Positions 9,033 through 17,702 of a DNA stretch of 64,000 bases are shown one piece after another. Within the stretch, counting starts at the first letter, position 1; the number at the start of each line of letters is the position of its first letter. Position numbers and translations under genes: made by a program. The stretch is taken from positions 62,001-126,000 of the forward strand of contig NZ_FZNP01000016.1 of assembly GCF_900188105.1 (NCBI RefSeq), given 5' to 3'. Below the pieces are notes generated by a model that searched no databases, was not told the origin of the DNA, and worked only from the letters and a program-made list of their open reading frames with translations. The DNA comes from Actinomadura mexicana. GTDB taxonomy: Bacteria > Actinomycetota > Actinomycetes > Streptosporangiales > Streptosporangiaceae.

Positions 9033-9666
9033 GATCTCGTACGGGGCCGTCGCGGCCATCGCCCTCTTCGCCCTCGGCCTCGTCCTCACCCCGGGGCCCA
9101 ACATGATCTACCTGGTGTCGCGGTCGGTGACGCAGGGCCGCCGCGCCGGGCTGATCTCGCTCTGCGGCGTCGCCGCGGGGTTCCTCGTCTACGTCGCGGC
9201 CGCCACCGCGGGCCTCACCACCGTCTTCACGCTCGTGCCGCCCCTCTACACGGCGATCAAGCTGGCCGGCGCCTGCTACCTGCTGTGGCTGGCATGGCAG
9301 ACGCTGCGGCCGGGCGGCACGACCGCCTTCGCGCCCGCGGACCTGCCCGCCGACCCGCCGCGCCGGCTGTTCGCCATGGGGCTGGTCACCAACCTGCTCA
9401 ACCCCAAGATCGCCGTCCTGTACGTGTCGCTGCTGCCGCAGTTCGCCGACCCCGGGCGCGGCCACGTCGCCGTCCAGATCCTGCTGCTCGGCGCCGTCCA
9501 GGTCGTGATCGCCGTCACCGTCAACGCCCTCATCGTGCTCGGCGCCGGCTCCATCGCCGCCTTCCTCGCGCGCAGGCCCGGCTGGAGGCGCGCCCAGCGC
9601 TACCTGATGGGTTCGGTGCTGGCCGCCCTCGCCGTCCACATCGGCCTGCGCCCCGCGAGCGCCTGA
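9031..9666 (+). CDS. LysE family translocator
   Basis: Inner-membrane exporter of 211 residues in the LysE/RhtB superfamily, which exports amino acids or related metabolites. The N-terminus shows the family signature ALGLVLTPGPNMIYLVSRS with conserved GPN. Further blocks are GLISLCGVAAGF and KLAGACYLLWLAWQTLR, then the NLLNPKIAVLYVSLLPQF motif; about six hydrophobic segments are visible. The ATG at 9031 has GGAG 5 bases upstream. It is transcribed divergently from the MocR-type regulator, which probably controls it. The substrate is not predictable from sequence. Confidence 0.93.
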   Translation: MISYGAVAAIALFALGLVLTPGPNMIYLVSRSVTQGRRAGLISLCGVAAGFLVYVAAATAGLTTVFTLVPPLYTAIKLAGACYLLWLAWQTLRPGGTTAFAPADLPADPPRRLFAMGLVTNLLNPKIAVLYVSLLPQFADPGRGHVAVQILLLGAVQVVIAVTVNALIVLGAGSIAAFLARRPGWRRAQRYLMGSVLAALAVHIGLRPASA

Positions 9667-9738
9667 CCCGGCACGCCCCGCGCGGCCACCGGGGACCGCG
9701 GTCCGCGCCGATGTGCCGGTCCTTGCCATGATGGGCCG

Positions 9739-10635
9739 GTGATCGAACGCCAGGACGAGCCCGGGGACCGGGCGCGGCCGCCCGACCGGCGCCCCGACGC
9801 CTCCATGTCGCTGCTCGCCGACCTGTTCGCCGGCAAGCACCTCGACCCGGGCTACGCCGAGGCCGCGGCGCGCCGGGCCGCCTCCGGCCGGGCCGCGCCG
9901 CGGCCGGGCCGGCTACGCGGCGCGGGCGTCCTGCTCGTCCTCGCCCTGACCGGGGCCCTGGCCGCCGTCGCCGGGGTCGAGGTGCACCGCGGCGAGCCGG
10001 TGGCCGCCGAGCGGCGCTCCGGGCTCGTCGACCAGATCCGCGCCCGCACCGCCGAGACCGACGCCCTCCAGGGCCGGCTCGACCGGCTGCGGGCCGACAC
10101 CGAGCGCCGCCGGGCCGCCACGCTGGCCCGCAGCGCCGAGGGCCGCCGCGTCCGGCGGGACGTGGCCGCGGCGGGCGCCGCGGCGGCCGCCACCCCCGTC
10201 GCGGGGGAGGGCCTCGTGGTCACCCTGGACGACGCCCCGCGCGGCGCCCCGGCCGCGCCGGGCCGCGCCGCCGCCGGCGGCCGGGTCTATGATCAGGACC
10301 TCCAGGTCCTGGTGAACGGGCTGTGGGCGGCGGGCGCGCGGGCCGTCGGCGTCAACGGCCGGCGGCTCACCCCGACCACCGCGATCCGCGCCGCCGGCGA
10401 GGCGATCATGGTCGACTACCGGCCGCTCGGCGGACCCTACGAGGTCACGGCGCTCGGCGACCCCGGGCGGCTGCGGGCCGCCTTCGCCGGCTCGCCCGCG
10501 GACCGGCGGCTCGCGGCGCTGCACGACCGGTTCGGGATCAGGTACGGCACGCGCCGCTCGGGCGAGGTCCGGCTGCCCGCCGCGGGCGCGGTCCGGCTGC
10601 GGTACGCCGTCCCCCGCGCGAGGGGCGGCCGGTGA
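9739..10635 (+). CDS. DUF881 family protein (first of two)
   Basis: Single-pass membrane protein of 298 residues. After about 50 polar N-terminal residues there is one hydrophobic helix (LLVLALTGALAAVAGVEV), then an Arg/Glu-rich coiled coil (RTAETDALQGRLDRL), then the DUF881 domain with GEGLVVTLDD, VYDQDLQVLVNGLWAAGARAVGVNG and the PYEVTALGD motif. DUF881 genes flank the small basic protein gene in many Gram-positives (ylxW/ylxX in Bacillus; Rv1823-Rv1825 in mycobacteria), close to division or envelope genes. Function is not established. Start is GTG 9739. It begins the DUF881-sbp-DUF881 operon. Confidence 0.88.
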   Translation: MIERQDEPGDRARPPDRRPDASMSLLADLFAGKHLDPGYAEAAARRAASGRAAPRPGRLRGAGVLLVLALTGALAAVAGVEVHRGEPVAAERRSGLVDQIRARTAETDALQGRLDRLRADTERRRAATLARSAEGRRVRRDVAAAGAAAAATPVAGEGLVVTLDDAPRGAPAAPGRAAAGGRVYDQDLQVLVNGLWAAGARAVGVNGRRLTPTTAIRAAGEAIMVDYRPLGGPYEVTALGDPGRLRAAFAGSPADRRLAALHDRFGIRYGTRRSGEVRLPAAGAVRLRYAVPRARGGR

Positions 10636-10657
10636 GCGGGGGAGGGGGGAACCGGGG

Positions 10658-10990
10658 ATGATCGCCCTGATCGGGCTCGTGGTCGGCGTCACGCTGGGCT
10701 TCCTGATCCAGCCGGACGTCCCGCTCTGGCTGCAGCCCTACCTGCCGATCGCGATCGTGGCGGCGCTCGACGCCATGTTCGGCGGCGTCCGGGCCAGGCT
10801 GGAGGGGATCTTCGACGAGAAGGTCTTCGCGGTCTCCTTCGTCAGCAACACCGTGATCGCCGCGCTGATCGTCTTCCTCGGGGACAAGCTCGGCGTCGGC
10901 TCGCAGCTGTCCACCGGCGTCGTGGTCGTCCTCGGCATCCGGATCTTCTCCAACGCGGCGGCCATCCGGCGGAAGCTGTTCGGCGCATGA
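10658..10990 (+). CDS. sbp: Small basic family protein (DUF1290, Sbp)
   Basis: Membrane protein of 110 residues matching the small basic protein family throughout: N-terminal helix (MIALIGLVVGVTLGFL), second helix (LPIAIVAALDAMFGGVRARLEG), a conserved FDEKVFAVSFVSNTVIAALIVFLGD block and the final GIRIFSNAAAIRRKLF. About three membrane segments. Its ATG follows a GGGG-rich ribosome site 22 bases after the first DUF881 gene, and its stop overlaps the next start as ATGA. The gene order DUF881-sbp-DUF881 is strongly conserved in actinobacteria; biochemical role unknown. Confidence 0.93.
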   Translation: MIALIGLVVGVTLGFLIQPDVPLWLQPYLPIAIVAALDAMFGGVRARLEGIFDEKVFAVSFVSNTVIAALIVFLGDKLGVGSQLSTGVVVVLGIRIFSNAAAIRRKLFGA

Positions 10991-11787
10991 CCGGCGGCGA
11001 GGCCACCTGGCACGACGAGACCGTCCCGGCCGACGATCGGGCCCCGGCCGACGATCAGGTTCCGGAGGAGGAGCAGGCTCCCGAGGAGGAGCCGGGTCCA
11101 CCGGGGCCCGGAGGGGTGCGCGCCCTCGCCGAACTGCTGCGCCCGCGGGTCAGCCCGGGACAGCTCGTCGGCGGGCTCCTGTGCCTCGTGCTGGGGTTCG
11201 CGGTCGCCGCCCAGGTGCGCTCGACCGAGCGCGACACCACGTTCGCCACCGCGCGGCAGGACGAGCTCGTCGGCATCCTGGCGGATCTGGGCCAGCGCTC
11301 CGAGCGGCTGAGGGGCGACCTGCGCGACCTGGAGGAGACGAAGGCCAGGCTGGAGCGGGACGCCGAGGGCGGGACGGCCCTGCAGGAGGCGCGCGAGCGG
11401 GCGACCACCTACGGCCTGCTGGCGGGCACGCTGCCGGCCGAGGGCCCCGGCATCGAGCTGCGCATCGACGACCCCGGCCGCGGCGTGAGGGCCCTCAACC
11501 TGCTGGACGCCCTGGAGGAGCTCCGCGACGCCGGCGCCGAGGTCATCCAGGTCGGCGACGTCCGCGTCGGCGTCGACACCCACTTTCTGGACGACCGTAA
11601 CGGCGTCCGCGCGGACGGAAGGCTCCTCACCGCCCCGTACCGGTTCCTGGCGATCGGCGACCCGCACACGATGGCGACGGCGCTCAACATCCCGGGCGGC
11701 CTCGTCCGCACGCTGGAGGGGGCCGGGGCCGGGGTCCTGATCACCCCGCGCGCGAAGGTGGCCGTCGGCGCGGTACGGTCTCCCTAG
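10987..11787 (+). CDS. DUF881 family protein (second of two)
   Basis: Paralogue of the first DUF881 protein, 266 residues. It has an acidic N-terminus rich in Asp/Glu/Pro (about 1-55), one membrane helix (LVGGLLCLVLGFAVAAQV), a coiled coil (LADLGQRSERLRGDLRDLEETK), then the DUF881 domain with AEGPGIELRIDDPGRGV, NLLDALEELRDAGAEVIQVGDVRV and PYRFLAIGDPHTMA. The ATG overlaps the sbp stop. In mycobacteria the equivalent gene is followed by gcvH and garA; here gcvH is absent and the FHA gene comes next after 308 bases. Confidence 0.9.
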   Translation: MTGGEATWHDETVPADDRAPADDQVPEEEQAPEEEPGPPGPGGVRALAELLRPRVSPGQLVGGLLCLVLGFAVAAQVRSTERDTTFATARQDELVGILADLGQRSERLRGDLRDLEETKARLERDAEGGTALQEARERATTYGLLAGTLPAEGPGIELRIDDPGRGVRALNLLDALEELRDAGAEVIQVGDVRVGVDTHFLDDRNGVRADGRLLTAPYRFLAIGDPHTMATALNIPGGLVRTLEGAGAGVLITPRAKVAVGAVRSP

Positions 11788-11910
11788 AGGGAACGGGGGG
11801 ACGGTGACCGGACGCCGGGCCGGAACGTCGTGATCGCGGCGGTCCGCGCGGCGGCATGGACCTGCGATCATCGACGAATGTAGTTTGGTGCAGCCGGTTC
11901 ACCGTTCCGG

Positions 11911-11940
11911 TTGACCCCTCGGGTGATACCCGCGTAAGTT
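11911..11940 (+). promoter_or_regulatory. Promoter candidate for the FHA-MerR genes, within a 308-base gap
   Basis: TTGACC at 11911-11916 and TAAGTT at 11935-11940 are separated by 18 bases, a good housekeeping-type promoter, implying a leader of about 150 bases before the FHA gene at 12096. The rest of the 11788-12095 gap holds no convincing gene. In particular there is no gcvH, which occupies this place in mycobacteria. Confidence 0.6.
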
Positions 11941-12095
11941 GCGGCGACCGTCGCATGAGCGGGGCGGTGAGTTGGACCGTGGCCGGGGGCGGGTCCCCGG
12001 CGTGGGGTTGGTGAAGATGCGCGTGGCGCAGGCGGTCCCCGCTTCGGCGGGTGGTCGGCGGGCGGCACGCCGATGGTAGGAGGCCGAGCCGATCG

Positions 12096-12626
12096 ATGCC
12101 GAGCGTCTACTGCACGCAGTGCGGTCACGCCAACCCGGATGATGCCCGCTTCTGCTCGAACTGCGGCACTCCGCTGAGGAGTTCGGCGCCGCCGCCTCCC
12201 CGGGAGTCGCCGGGCGAGTCCACGTCCACGATCTCCATCGGGGGATTCGAGGCGCTGGACACCGACGCCGGCGCCGAGGAGCCGGCCGGGCCCGACCAGA
12301 TGGCGATGGAGGCGCTCCCCCCGGGCACCGCGCTGCTCGTCGTCAAGCGAGGGCCCAACGCCGGCAGCCGCTTCCTGCTCGACAAGGACCGCACGTCCGC
12401 CGGACGGCACCCCGAGAGCGACATCTTCCTGGACGACGTCACCGTCTCCCGCCGGCATGCCGAGTTCGCCCGGCAGGGCGGCGTGTTCTCCGTCCGGGAC
12501 ACCGGCAGCCTCAACGGCACCTATGTCAACCGGCAGCGGATCGACCAGGCCGGGCTGTCGGGCGGCGACGAGGTCCAGATCGGCAAGTTCCGGCTGGTGT
12601 TCCTGACCAACCCGGCCCACGGCTGA
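12096..12626 (+). CDS. garA: FHA-domain protein with N-terminal zinc ribbon (GarA/OdhI-like)
   Basis: Phosphothreonine-binding regulator of 176 residues. Residues 5-25 form a Cys4 zinc ribbon (CTQCG then CSNCG). A flexible Pro/Ser linker leads to STSTISIGGFE near residue 43, placed like the Thr-containing phosphorylation site of GarA/OdhI. The C-terminal FHA domain has LLVVKRGPNAGSRF, GRHPESDIFLDD, TVSRRHAEF and GSLNGTYVN. In mycobacteria and corynebacteria such a protein, switched by PknB/PknG-type kinases, inhibits 2-oxoglutarate metabolism. The extra zinc ribbon is not part of mycobacterial GarA. Start at ATG 12096 is after GGAGG, about 12 bases upstream. Symbol rests on domain plus synteny. 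Confidence 0.88.
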   Translation: MPSVYCTQCGHANPDDARFCSNCGTPLRSSAPPPPRESPGESTSTISIGGFEALDTDAGAEEPAGPDQMAMEALPPGTALLVVKRGPNAGSRFLLDKDRTSAGRHPESDIFLDDVTVSRRHAEFARQGGVFSVRDTGSLNGTYVNRQRIDQAGLSGGDEVQIGKFRLVFLTNPAHG

Positions 12627-12653
12627 CGGAACGCGGCGAGGTCGCGGCGAACG

Positions 12654-13397
12654 ATGGGAGGGCCCTTGAGCGCGGAGCCGGCCCGGTCCCCGATGACGAT
12701 CGGGGACGTCCTCGGGCTGCTCAGGCCCGAGTTCCCCGACATCACCATCTCCAAGATCCGCTTCCTGGAGTCCGAGGGGCTCGTCGAGCCCGAGCGCAGC
12801 CCCTCCGGCTACCGCAAGTTCCGTGAGGCCGACGTCGAGCGCCTGCGGTACGTCCTGACCGCGCAGCGCGACCACTACATGCCGCTGCGCGTCATCCGGC
12901 AGCACCTGGAGGCGCGCGACCGCGGCGAGAGCGTCCCGCCGCTCGGTGCGCGGCCCCCCGGCCCGGCCGAGCCGGACCGGCGGCGCCCCCGCACGCTCGT
13001 GGCCGCCGACACCACCGCGCCGGACCCCGCCGTGCGGCTCACCCGCCGCCAGCTCCTGGACGGCGCCGGCATCGACGAGGCCCTCCTCGCCCGCCTGGAG
13101 GAGTACGGCCTGGTCCGCCGGACCGGCGCGCACTACGAGGGCGAGGCGCTGAACATCGCGCGCGTGGCCGCCGCGCTCGGCGAGTTCGGTTTCGAGGTCC
13201 GGCACCTGCGCGCCGTCAAGGCCGCCGCCGACCGGCAGGTCGGCCTGATCGAGCAGATGGTCGCGCCGCAGCTGCGCCGCCGCGGCCGCGGCGCGCACGA
13301 GCAGGCCGCCGAGACCGCGCGGGAGATCGCCGCGCTCTCGGTGCGGCTGCACGCCGCCCTGGTCGGCGCGGGTCTGCGCGAGAGCCTCGACCACTGA
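12654..13397 (+). CDS. ftsR: MerR family transcriptional regulator, FtsR-like
   Basis: DNA-binding protein of about 247 residues with an N-terminal MerR helix-turn-helix (TIGDVLGLLRPEFPDITISKIRFLESEGL then ERSPSGYRKF) and a long C-terminal helical part ending in GLRESLDH. Its place directly after the FHA gene and before the bifunctional nuclease gene matches Rv1828 and corynebacterial FtsR, a reported activator of ftsZ. The ATG at 12654 is annotated, but TTG at 12666 has GGGAGGG immediately upstream and may be the true start. No effector-binding cysteines are apparent. Confidence 0.88.
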   Translation: MGGPLSAEPARSPMTIGDVLGLLRPEFPDITISKIRFLESEGLVEPERSPSGYRKFREADVERLRYVLTAQRDHYMPLRVIRQHLEARDRGESVPPLGARPPGPAEPDRRRPRTLVAADTTAPDPAVRLTRRQLLDGAGIDEALLARLEEYGLVRRTGAHYEGEALNIARVAAALGEFGFEVRHLRAVKAAADRQVGLIEQMVAPQLRRRGRGAHEQAAETAREIAALSVRLHAALVGAGLRESLDH

Positions 13398-13539
13398 TCA
13401 CGCGGCCGGTGGAGTATTTTGCCGCCCCCCGCGCGCCGCGAGCTGTCCGAGCCTGGGTGTACGTTGGCTACATGGTTCGGTCAGGAATCGATCCGCTGCA
13501 CGTGGTGATCGAGACAGCGAGAACCAGCAGGGAGCCGCA

Positions 13540-14010
13540 GTGAAGCAGATGGAGGTCGTCGGCGTCCGGGTCGAGATGCCCTCCAATCAGCCGATCGTCC
13601 TGTTGAAGGAGACGGAGGGCGATCGCTACCTGCCCATCTGGATCGGGGCCGTCGAAGCGACCGCGATCGCGTTCGCCCAGCAGGGGGTGCTGCCCGCCCG
13701 GCCCCTCACCCACGACCTGTTCCGCGACGTGCTGGACGCCCTGAGCGTCCAACTCCGCACCGTCAACATCACCGCGCTGCGCGAAGGGATCTTCTTCGCC
13801 GACCTCATCTTCTCCAACGGCGTCGAGGTGAGCGCGCGCCCGTCCGACTCCATCGCGCTCGCCCTGCGCACCGGCGCCACGATCTTCGCCAGCGAGGACG
13901 TCCTGGAGGAGGCCGGGGTCGCCATCCCCGACGAGCAGGAGGACGAGGTCGAGAAGTTCCGCGAGTTCCTCGACACGATCTCCCCGGAGGACTTCGGCCG
14001 CGCCGGATAG
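13540..14010 (+). CDS. Bifunctional nuclease family protein (DUF151)
   Basis: Protein of 156 residues matching the bifunctional nuclease domain: VVGVRVEMPSNQPIVLLKE, YLPIWIGAVEATAIAF, RPLTHDLFRDVLDAL and SARPSDSIALALRTG. The tail is acidic (EQEDEVEKFREFLDTISPEDFG). The GTG start is preceded by AGGGAG. The orthologue in mycobacteria is Rv1829, in the same position between two MerR genes. A plant homologue has reported RNase/DNase activity; activity in bacteria is less certain. Confidence 0.92.
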   Translation: MKQMEVVGVRVEMPSNQPIVLLKETEGDRYLPIWIGAVEATAIAFAQQGVLPARPLTHDLFRDVLDALSVQLRTVNITALREGIFFADLIFSNGVEVSARPSDSIALALRTGATIFASEDVLEEAGVAIPDEQEDEVEKFREFLDTISPEDFGRAG

Positions 14011-14083
14011 GCCCTCCCGCGCCCGCCCCGGGACGGGTGAATCCTGTGGCGTGTGTCACTCTGGAGTGCGAGTTCATGCCATC

Positions 14084-14123
14084 GGGCGATTGGTCGCCCA
14101 TTGCGCCGGACCTGGCGGTTTTT
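14084..14123 (+). terminator. Hairpins and T-run after the bifunctional nuclease gene
   Basis: GGGCGA/TCGCCC (14084-14099, loop TTGG) is followed by CGCC/GGCG (14104-14117) and a run of five T at 14119-14123. This looks like an intrinsic terminator 75-115 bases after the nuclease stop. It lies in the 322-base gap before the next MerR gene; the rest of that gap contains the promoter at 14226 and no gene. Confidence 0.5.
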
Positions 14124-14225
14124 GCGGGGGAACCATCGGGGTATGGACTGCGTGGGTGGCGAAGGTGCGCAGTTTGCCCACGTGAAGCCGGTTCATCCGG
14201 GCATGCGACGCGCCGACGATGAACG

Positions 14226-14254
14226 TTGACCACACCCTGACCGGCACCTACCGT
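14226..14254 (+). promoter_or_regulatory. Housekeeping-type promoter for the second MerR gene
   Basis: TTGACC (14226-14231), a 17-base spacer and TACCGT (14249-14254) match a principal sigma promoter. The predicted transcript starts near 14261, giving a leader of roughly 70 bases. A second TTGACG at 14293 lies nearer the gene but has no well-spaced -10. Confidence 0.6.
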
Positions 14255-14332
14255 GCTGGTGGAACACCCGTGGTGTTATTCGTCAAACCCCCTTGACGAA
14301 CCGCCGCGGGATGATAGAAGCCGGAGGTCCGC

Positions 14333-14938
14333 GTGGCGGTGAGCAGCGGCGAGGGCAAGGCGACCCCCGACAGGCACGTGGCGTCCCGCCGTGCCGGAGA
14401 GCAGGGCCTGCTCTTCGACACCCAGGTGTCGGTGCCGCCGGAGGATGTCGGCTACCGCGGCCCGACGGCGTGCGCCGCGGCGGGGATCACCTACCGGCAG
14501 CTCGACTACTGGGCCCGCACGAAGCTGGTGGAGCCCGGCGTGCGGTCGGCGCAGGGGTCCGGCAGCCAGCGGCTCTACAGCTTCCGCGACGTCCTGGTCC
14601 TGAAGGTCGTCAAGCGGCTCCTGGACACCGGCGTCTCGTTGCAGCAGATACGCACGGCCGTCTCCCATCTGCGCGACCGCGGCGTCCAGGACCTCGCCCA
14701 GATCACCCTCATGAGCGACGGCGTCAGCGTCTACGAGTGCACCTCACCCGACGAGGTCGTCGACCTCCTCCAGGGCGGCCAGGGCGTGTTCGGCATCGCG
14801 CTCGGACGGGTGTGGCAGGAGGTGGAGGGCAGTCTGGCGGAGCTGCCCGCCGAACGCGCCTCCACCGGCGACGACGACCCCGCCGGACACCACCACGACG
14901 AACTCGCCGACCGGCGGCGCGCCCGCCGCACCGGCTGA
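14333..14938 (+). CDS. MerR family transcriptional regulator (Rv1830-like)
   Basis: Protein of 201 residues with a MerR DNA-binding domain placed internally, about 40-110: YRGPTACAAAGITYRQLDYWARTKLVEP, GSGSQRLYSFRDVLVLKVVKRLLDTGVSLQQI. The C-terminal half is helical and ends in a His/Asp/Arg-rich tail. GTG start with GGAGG upstream. It completes the FHA-MerR-nuclease-MerR block shared with mycobacteria (Rv1827-Rv1830). It converges on the flippase-like gene with 9 bases between stops. Confidence 0.9.
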   Translation: MAVSSGEGKATPDRHVASRRAGEQGLLFDTQVSVPPEDVGYRGPTACAAAGITYRQLDYWARTKLVEPGVRSAQGSGSQRLYSFRDVLVLKVVKRLLDTGVSLQQIRTAVSHLRDRGVQDLAQITLMSDGVSVYECTSPDEVVDLLQGGQGVFGIALGRVWQEVEGSLAELPAERASTGDDDPAGHHHDELADRRRARRTG

Positions 14939-14947
14939 GGCCGGCCC

Positions 14948-17422
14948 TCAGAGCGCCTCCTTGCGCTGCAGGAAGGCGAACGCCCCCCACCCCGGCAGGA
15001 CCGGCAGCCACAGCGTCAGGAGCCGGTAGAGCAGCACCGCCGACGTGGCCGTCTCCGCCGTGAGCCCCGAGATCGTCAACGCCAGCGTGAGGGCCCCCTC
15101 GACCGCGCCGAGCCCGCCCGGCGTCGGCGCCGCGGAGCCGACCGCGTTCGCGGTGAGGAACACCAGCACCACCGTCGTCCACGGCAGCGACCCGCCGAAC
15201 GCCCGGATCGACGCGTCGAGGCACAGCGTGAACGCCAGCGTCAGCAGCAGGGTGCCGCCCATCCCGGTGGACAGCTTCCTCGGCGACTGCAACACGTCCA
15301 CCAGGCGCGGCACCACGCCCGAGAACATGGCCTTCAGCCGCGAGGCGACCACCCGCCGCACCCGCGGCACCGTCAGCGCGAGCGCCGCGAGCAGCCCCAG
15401 CCCGAGCACCGCGAGCACGATCGTCCGGGACGGGGCCAGGTCCTGCGTCGCCTTCGCCGTCGACCCGGTCAGGAAACCGAACAGCACCAGCAGCAGGATG
15501 TGGGTGACCATCCCCACCAGCTGGGACGCGCCCACGCTCGCGACGGCGAGGGCGGGCCGGACGCCCGAGCGCTGCAGGTAGCGCGTGTTGACGGCGACGC
15601 CGCCCACGGCCGCCGGCGCGACCAGCTTCACGAACGACGCGGCCAGCTGCACCAGGACCGTGCGCCCGAGCGGCAGCCGCTCGGGCACGAACCCCATCAG
15701 CATGAGTGCGGCGGCGACGTAGGTGAGCGCCGCCGCCCCCAGCGCCGCCGCCACCCAGTGCCAGCTCGCCGTGGCCGCCAGACGGCCGATGTCCAGGCTC
15801 GTCACCTGCGGGATGACGATGTACGCCGCGACCGACAGCGCCACGATGCTGACGATGGTCCGCGGCCGGAACCGCTCGAGCTTGGCCGGGGGCGCCTCCG
15901 TCTCCGGCTTCAGCCGGACGATCTGCTCCCGGATGCGGGTGAGCAGGTCCTTGTGGTGCCGCAGCGCGGTGCGGGTCGCCCGCGACAGCGCCACCCGCTG
16001 GAGCAGCGGCACCGCCCCGCCGAGGGCCTCCTCGCCCAGCACCGGCGCCGCCGTCCGCACCGCCCGCTCCGGCCCCGCGCGCAGCGCCAGCGTCGTGAGC
16101 AGCTGAGCGAGGTCCAGGCGCAGCGCCAGGTCGCCGGCCGCCGTCTCCCCGGACCGCAGGTCGGTGAGGTAGGCGAGGCCGTCGTCGCCGACCAGCACGG
16201 CCCCGTCCTCCAGCCGCCGGTGCGCGAGCCGCCCCGCCTGCAGGGAGCGGAACTGCCGCCACACGTCAGCCAGCAGCTCGTCGGTGATCTCCCCGTCGGG
16301 GACGTCCCCGAACCCCCGCCCCGGGACGTGCTCGTAGGCCAGCAGCGCCGCCTCGGTGCCCACCTCGCACGTGCCGACCAGCCGCGGCGTCCGGGCGCCC
16401 GCGGCGTCCACCGCGTACGCCATCAGCGATTCCAGCTCCAGGGACCGGCGCAGCGACCGCAGCGTCCGCCCCGTCGTGGCGCCGCGCAGCCGCAGCAGCC
16501 GCCACACCCGGTAGAGCAGCCCGGCGGTCTGCTGGTCGCGGTCCAGGACGCGGACCTCGACGTCCCAGTCGCCGTGCGGCCCGCGGCCCGCCGGGAGCCG
16601 GGCGCCGTACCCGTCCTGCGGGCAGGAGGCGAGGGCGACGCCGTAGCGGCGGGTCTCGTCGGCGTGGTGCGTGCCGTCCAGGCGCGCCCCCCGCAGCGGA
16701 TGCAGCCCGAGCCGTTCGAGCGCGGCCACCACGGCCGTGCCGGACGGGCGCGGGTTCGGGGTCCCGACCGCGTAGAGGGTGCCGTGGCCGATGGCGCGGC
16801 CCAGCAGGTAGGTGGCCGCCAGCGCGGCGACGGAGGCGTAGGACGCGGTCAGCCCCGTCAGCGCCGCCAGTCCGATCATGGTCCAGGTCGCGGCCTGCCA
16901 GCGGGCGCGGCCCGCCATCCCGACCGCGCTGACGAACGCGATCACCGGGGCGATGTCGGTGTGCACCGGCGCGGTCTCGGTGCCGCCCCAGATCAGCGAG
17001 TCGAGCACTCCTCCGGGCGCGGCCCGCACCACCAGATCGTCCAGGCCCACCGTGATGCCGAAGGCGATCATCGCGGCCAGCAACGCGATCGCGACGCGCA
17101 TCCCGTCCTTGTGGAACAGCCGCTCGATCGCGAACGCGATCGGCACGGCCAGCACCCCGAAGCTGGACACCAGCGTCGCGAGGGTCAGCAGCAGCCGCGG
17201 CGCGTGCGCGGTGCCCTGCGCGATGTCGGTCTGCAGGCCGTGGGTCGTCTGCTGCGCGATCGACACCAGCAGCATCACCGCGGCCAGCGCCACCACGGAC
17301 GCCGCGAACCGGATGGCGTCGGAGGGCCGGCGGATCCGGTACGGCTGCGCGGGCTCGTCGACGGGCGCGCCGGCGGTCGCACCCTGCACCGGGCGCACCG
17401 CTCCGTCGTGGGTCCGTGTCAC
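14948..17422 (-). CDS. Flippase-like membrane protein with central kinase-like region (LPG synthase TM family)
   Basis: Large membrane protein, about 824 residues. The N-terminal third has several hydrophobic helices. A soluble middle part has features of an ABC1/RIO-type kinase fold: LLAYEHVPGRGFGD, then LAHRRLEDGAVLVGDDGLAYLTDLRSGE at the place of catalytic and metal loops, with the usual Asp residues altered. The C-terminal third matches the lysylphosphatidylglycerol synthase/flippase TM region (AASFVKLVAPAAVGGVAVNTRYLQRSGV, NAVGSAAPTPGGLGAVEGAL). It lacks the aminoacyl-transferase domain of MprF. Start is uncertain: GTG 17422 is chosen because the longer frame to 17536 or 17749 is Arg-rich, and 17749 would run through the glycine riboswitch. 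Substrate unknown. Confidence 0.82.
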   Translation of the reverse strand: MTRTHDGAVRPVQGATAGAPVDEPAQPYRIRRPSDAIRFAASVVALAAVMLLVSIAQQTTHGLQTDIAQGTAHAPRLLLTLATLVSSFGVLAVPIAFAIERLFHKDGMRVAIALLAAMIAFGITVGLDDLVVRAAPGGVLDSLIWGGTETAPVHTDIAPVIAFVSAVGMAGRARWQAATWTMIGLAALTGLTASYASVAALAATYLLGRAIGHGTLYAVGTPNPRPSGTAVVAALERLGLHPLRGARLDGTHHADETRRYGVALASCPQDGYGARLPAGRGPHGDWDVEVRVLDRDQQTAGLLYRVWRLLRLRGATTGRTLRSLRRSLELESLMAYAVDAAGARTPRLVGTCEVGTEAALLAYEHVPGRGFGDVPDGEITDELLADVWRQFRSLQAGRLAHRRLEDGAVLVGDDGLAYLTDLRSGETAAGDLALRLDLAQLLTTLALRAGPERAVRTAAPVLGEEALGGAVPLLQRVALSRATRTALRHHKDLLTRIREQIVRLKPETEAPPAKLERFRPRTIVSIVALSVAAYIVIPQVTSLDIGRLAATASWHWVAAALGAAALTYVAAALMLMGFVPERLPLGRTVLVQLAASFVKLVAPAAVGGVAVNTRYLQRSGVRPALAVASVGASQLVGMVTHILLLVLFGFLTGSTAKATQDLAPSRTIVLAVLGLGLLAALALTVPRVRRVVASRLKAMFSGVVPRLVDVLQSPRKLSTGMGGTLLLTLAFTLCLDASIRAFGGSLPWTTVVLVFLTANAVGSAAPTPGGLGAVEGALTLALTISGLTAETATSAVLLYRLLTLWLPVLPGWGAFAFLQRKEAL

Positions 17423-17702
17423 GCCGTACCGCCGCCCTGACCATCCGCCGTCGTGATCAGCGTCCCAGACCCGGCGGCGCGCCGTCGAGTCGCGGGGCCG
17501 CCGCAGCCGGGACGCGCGTCCATCCCGCCGCCTCATCTCCCGCCCCCGTGCGGCCCGGGACCGTCGCGTCCCAGGTGAGTCAGCACATGGTACTCGCCGG
17601 TACACCACCGCCGCCGGGGTGCGCGGCCCCTTGCGGCGGACCGGAACGACGTCGCGGACGCGCCTTTGGGTAGGGTTCGACCTAGGACATGCCGTCGACC
17701 CT

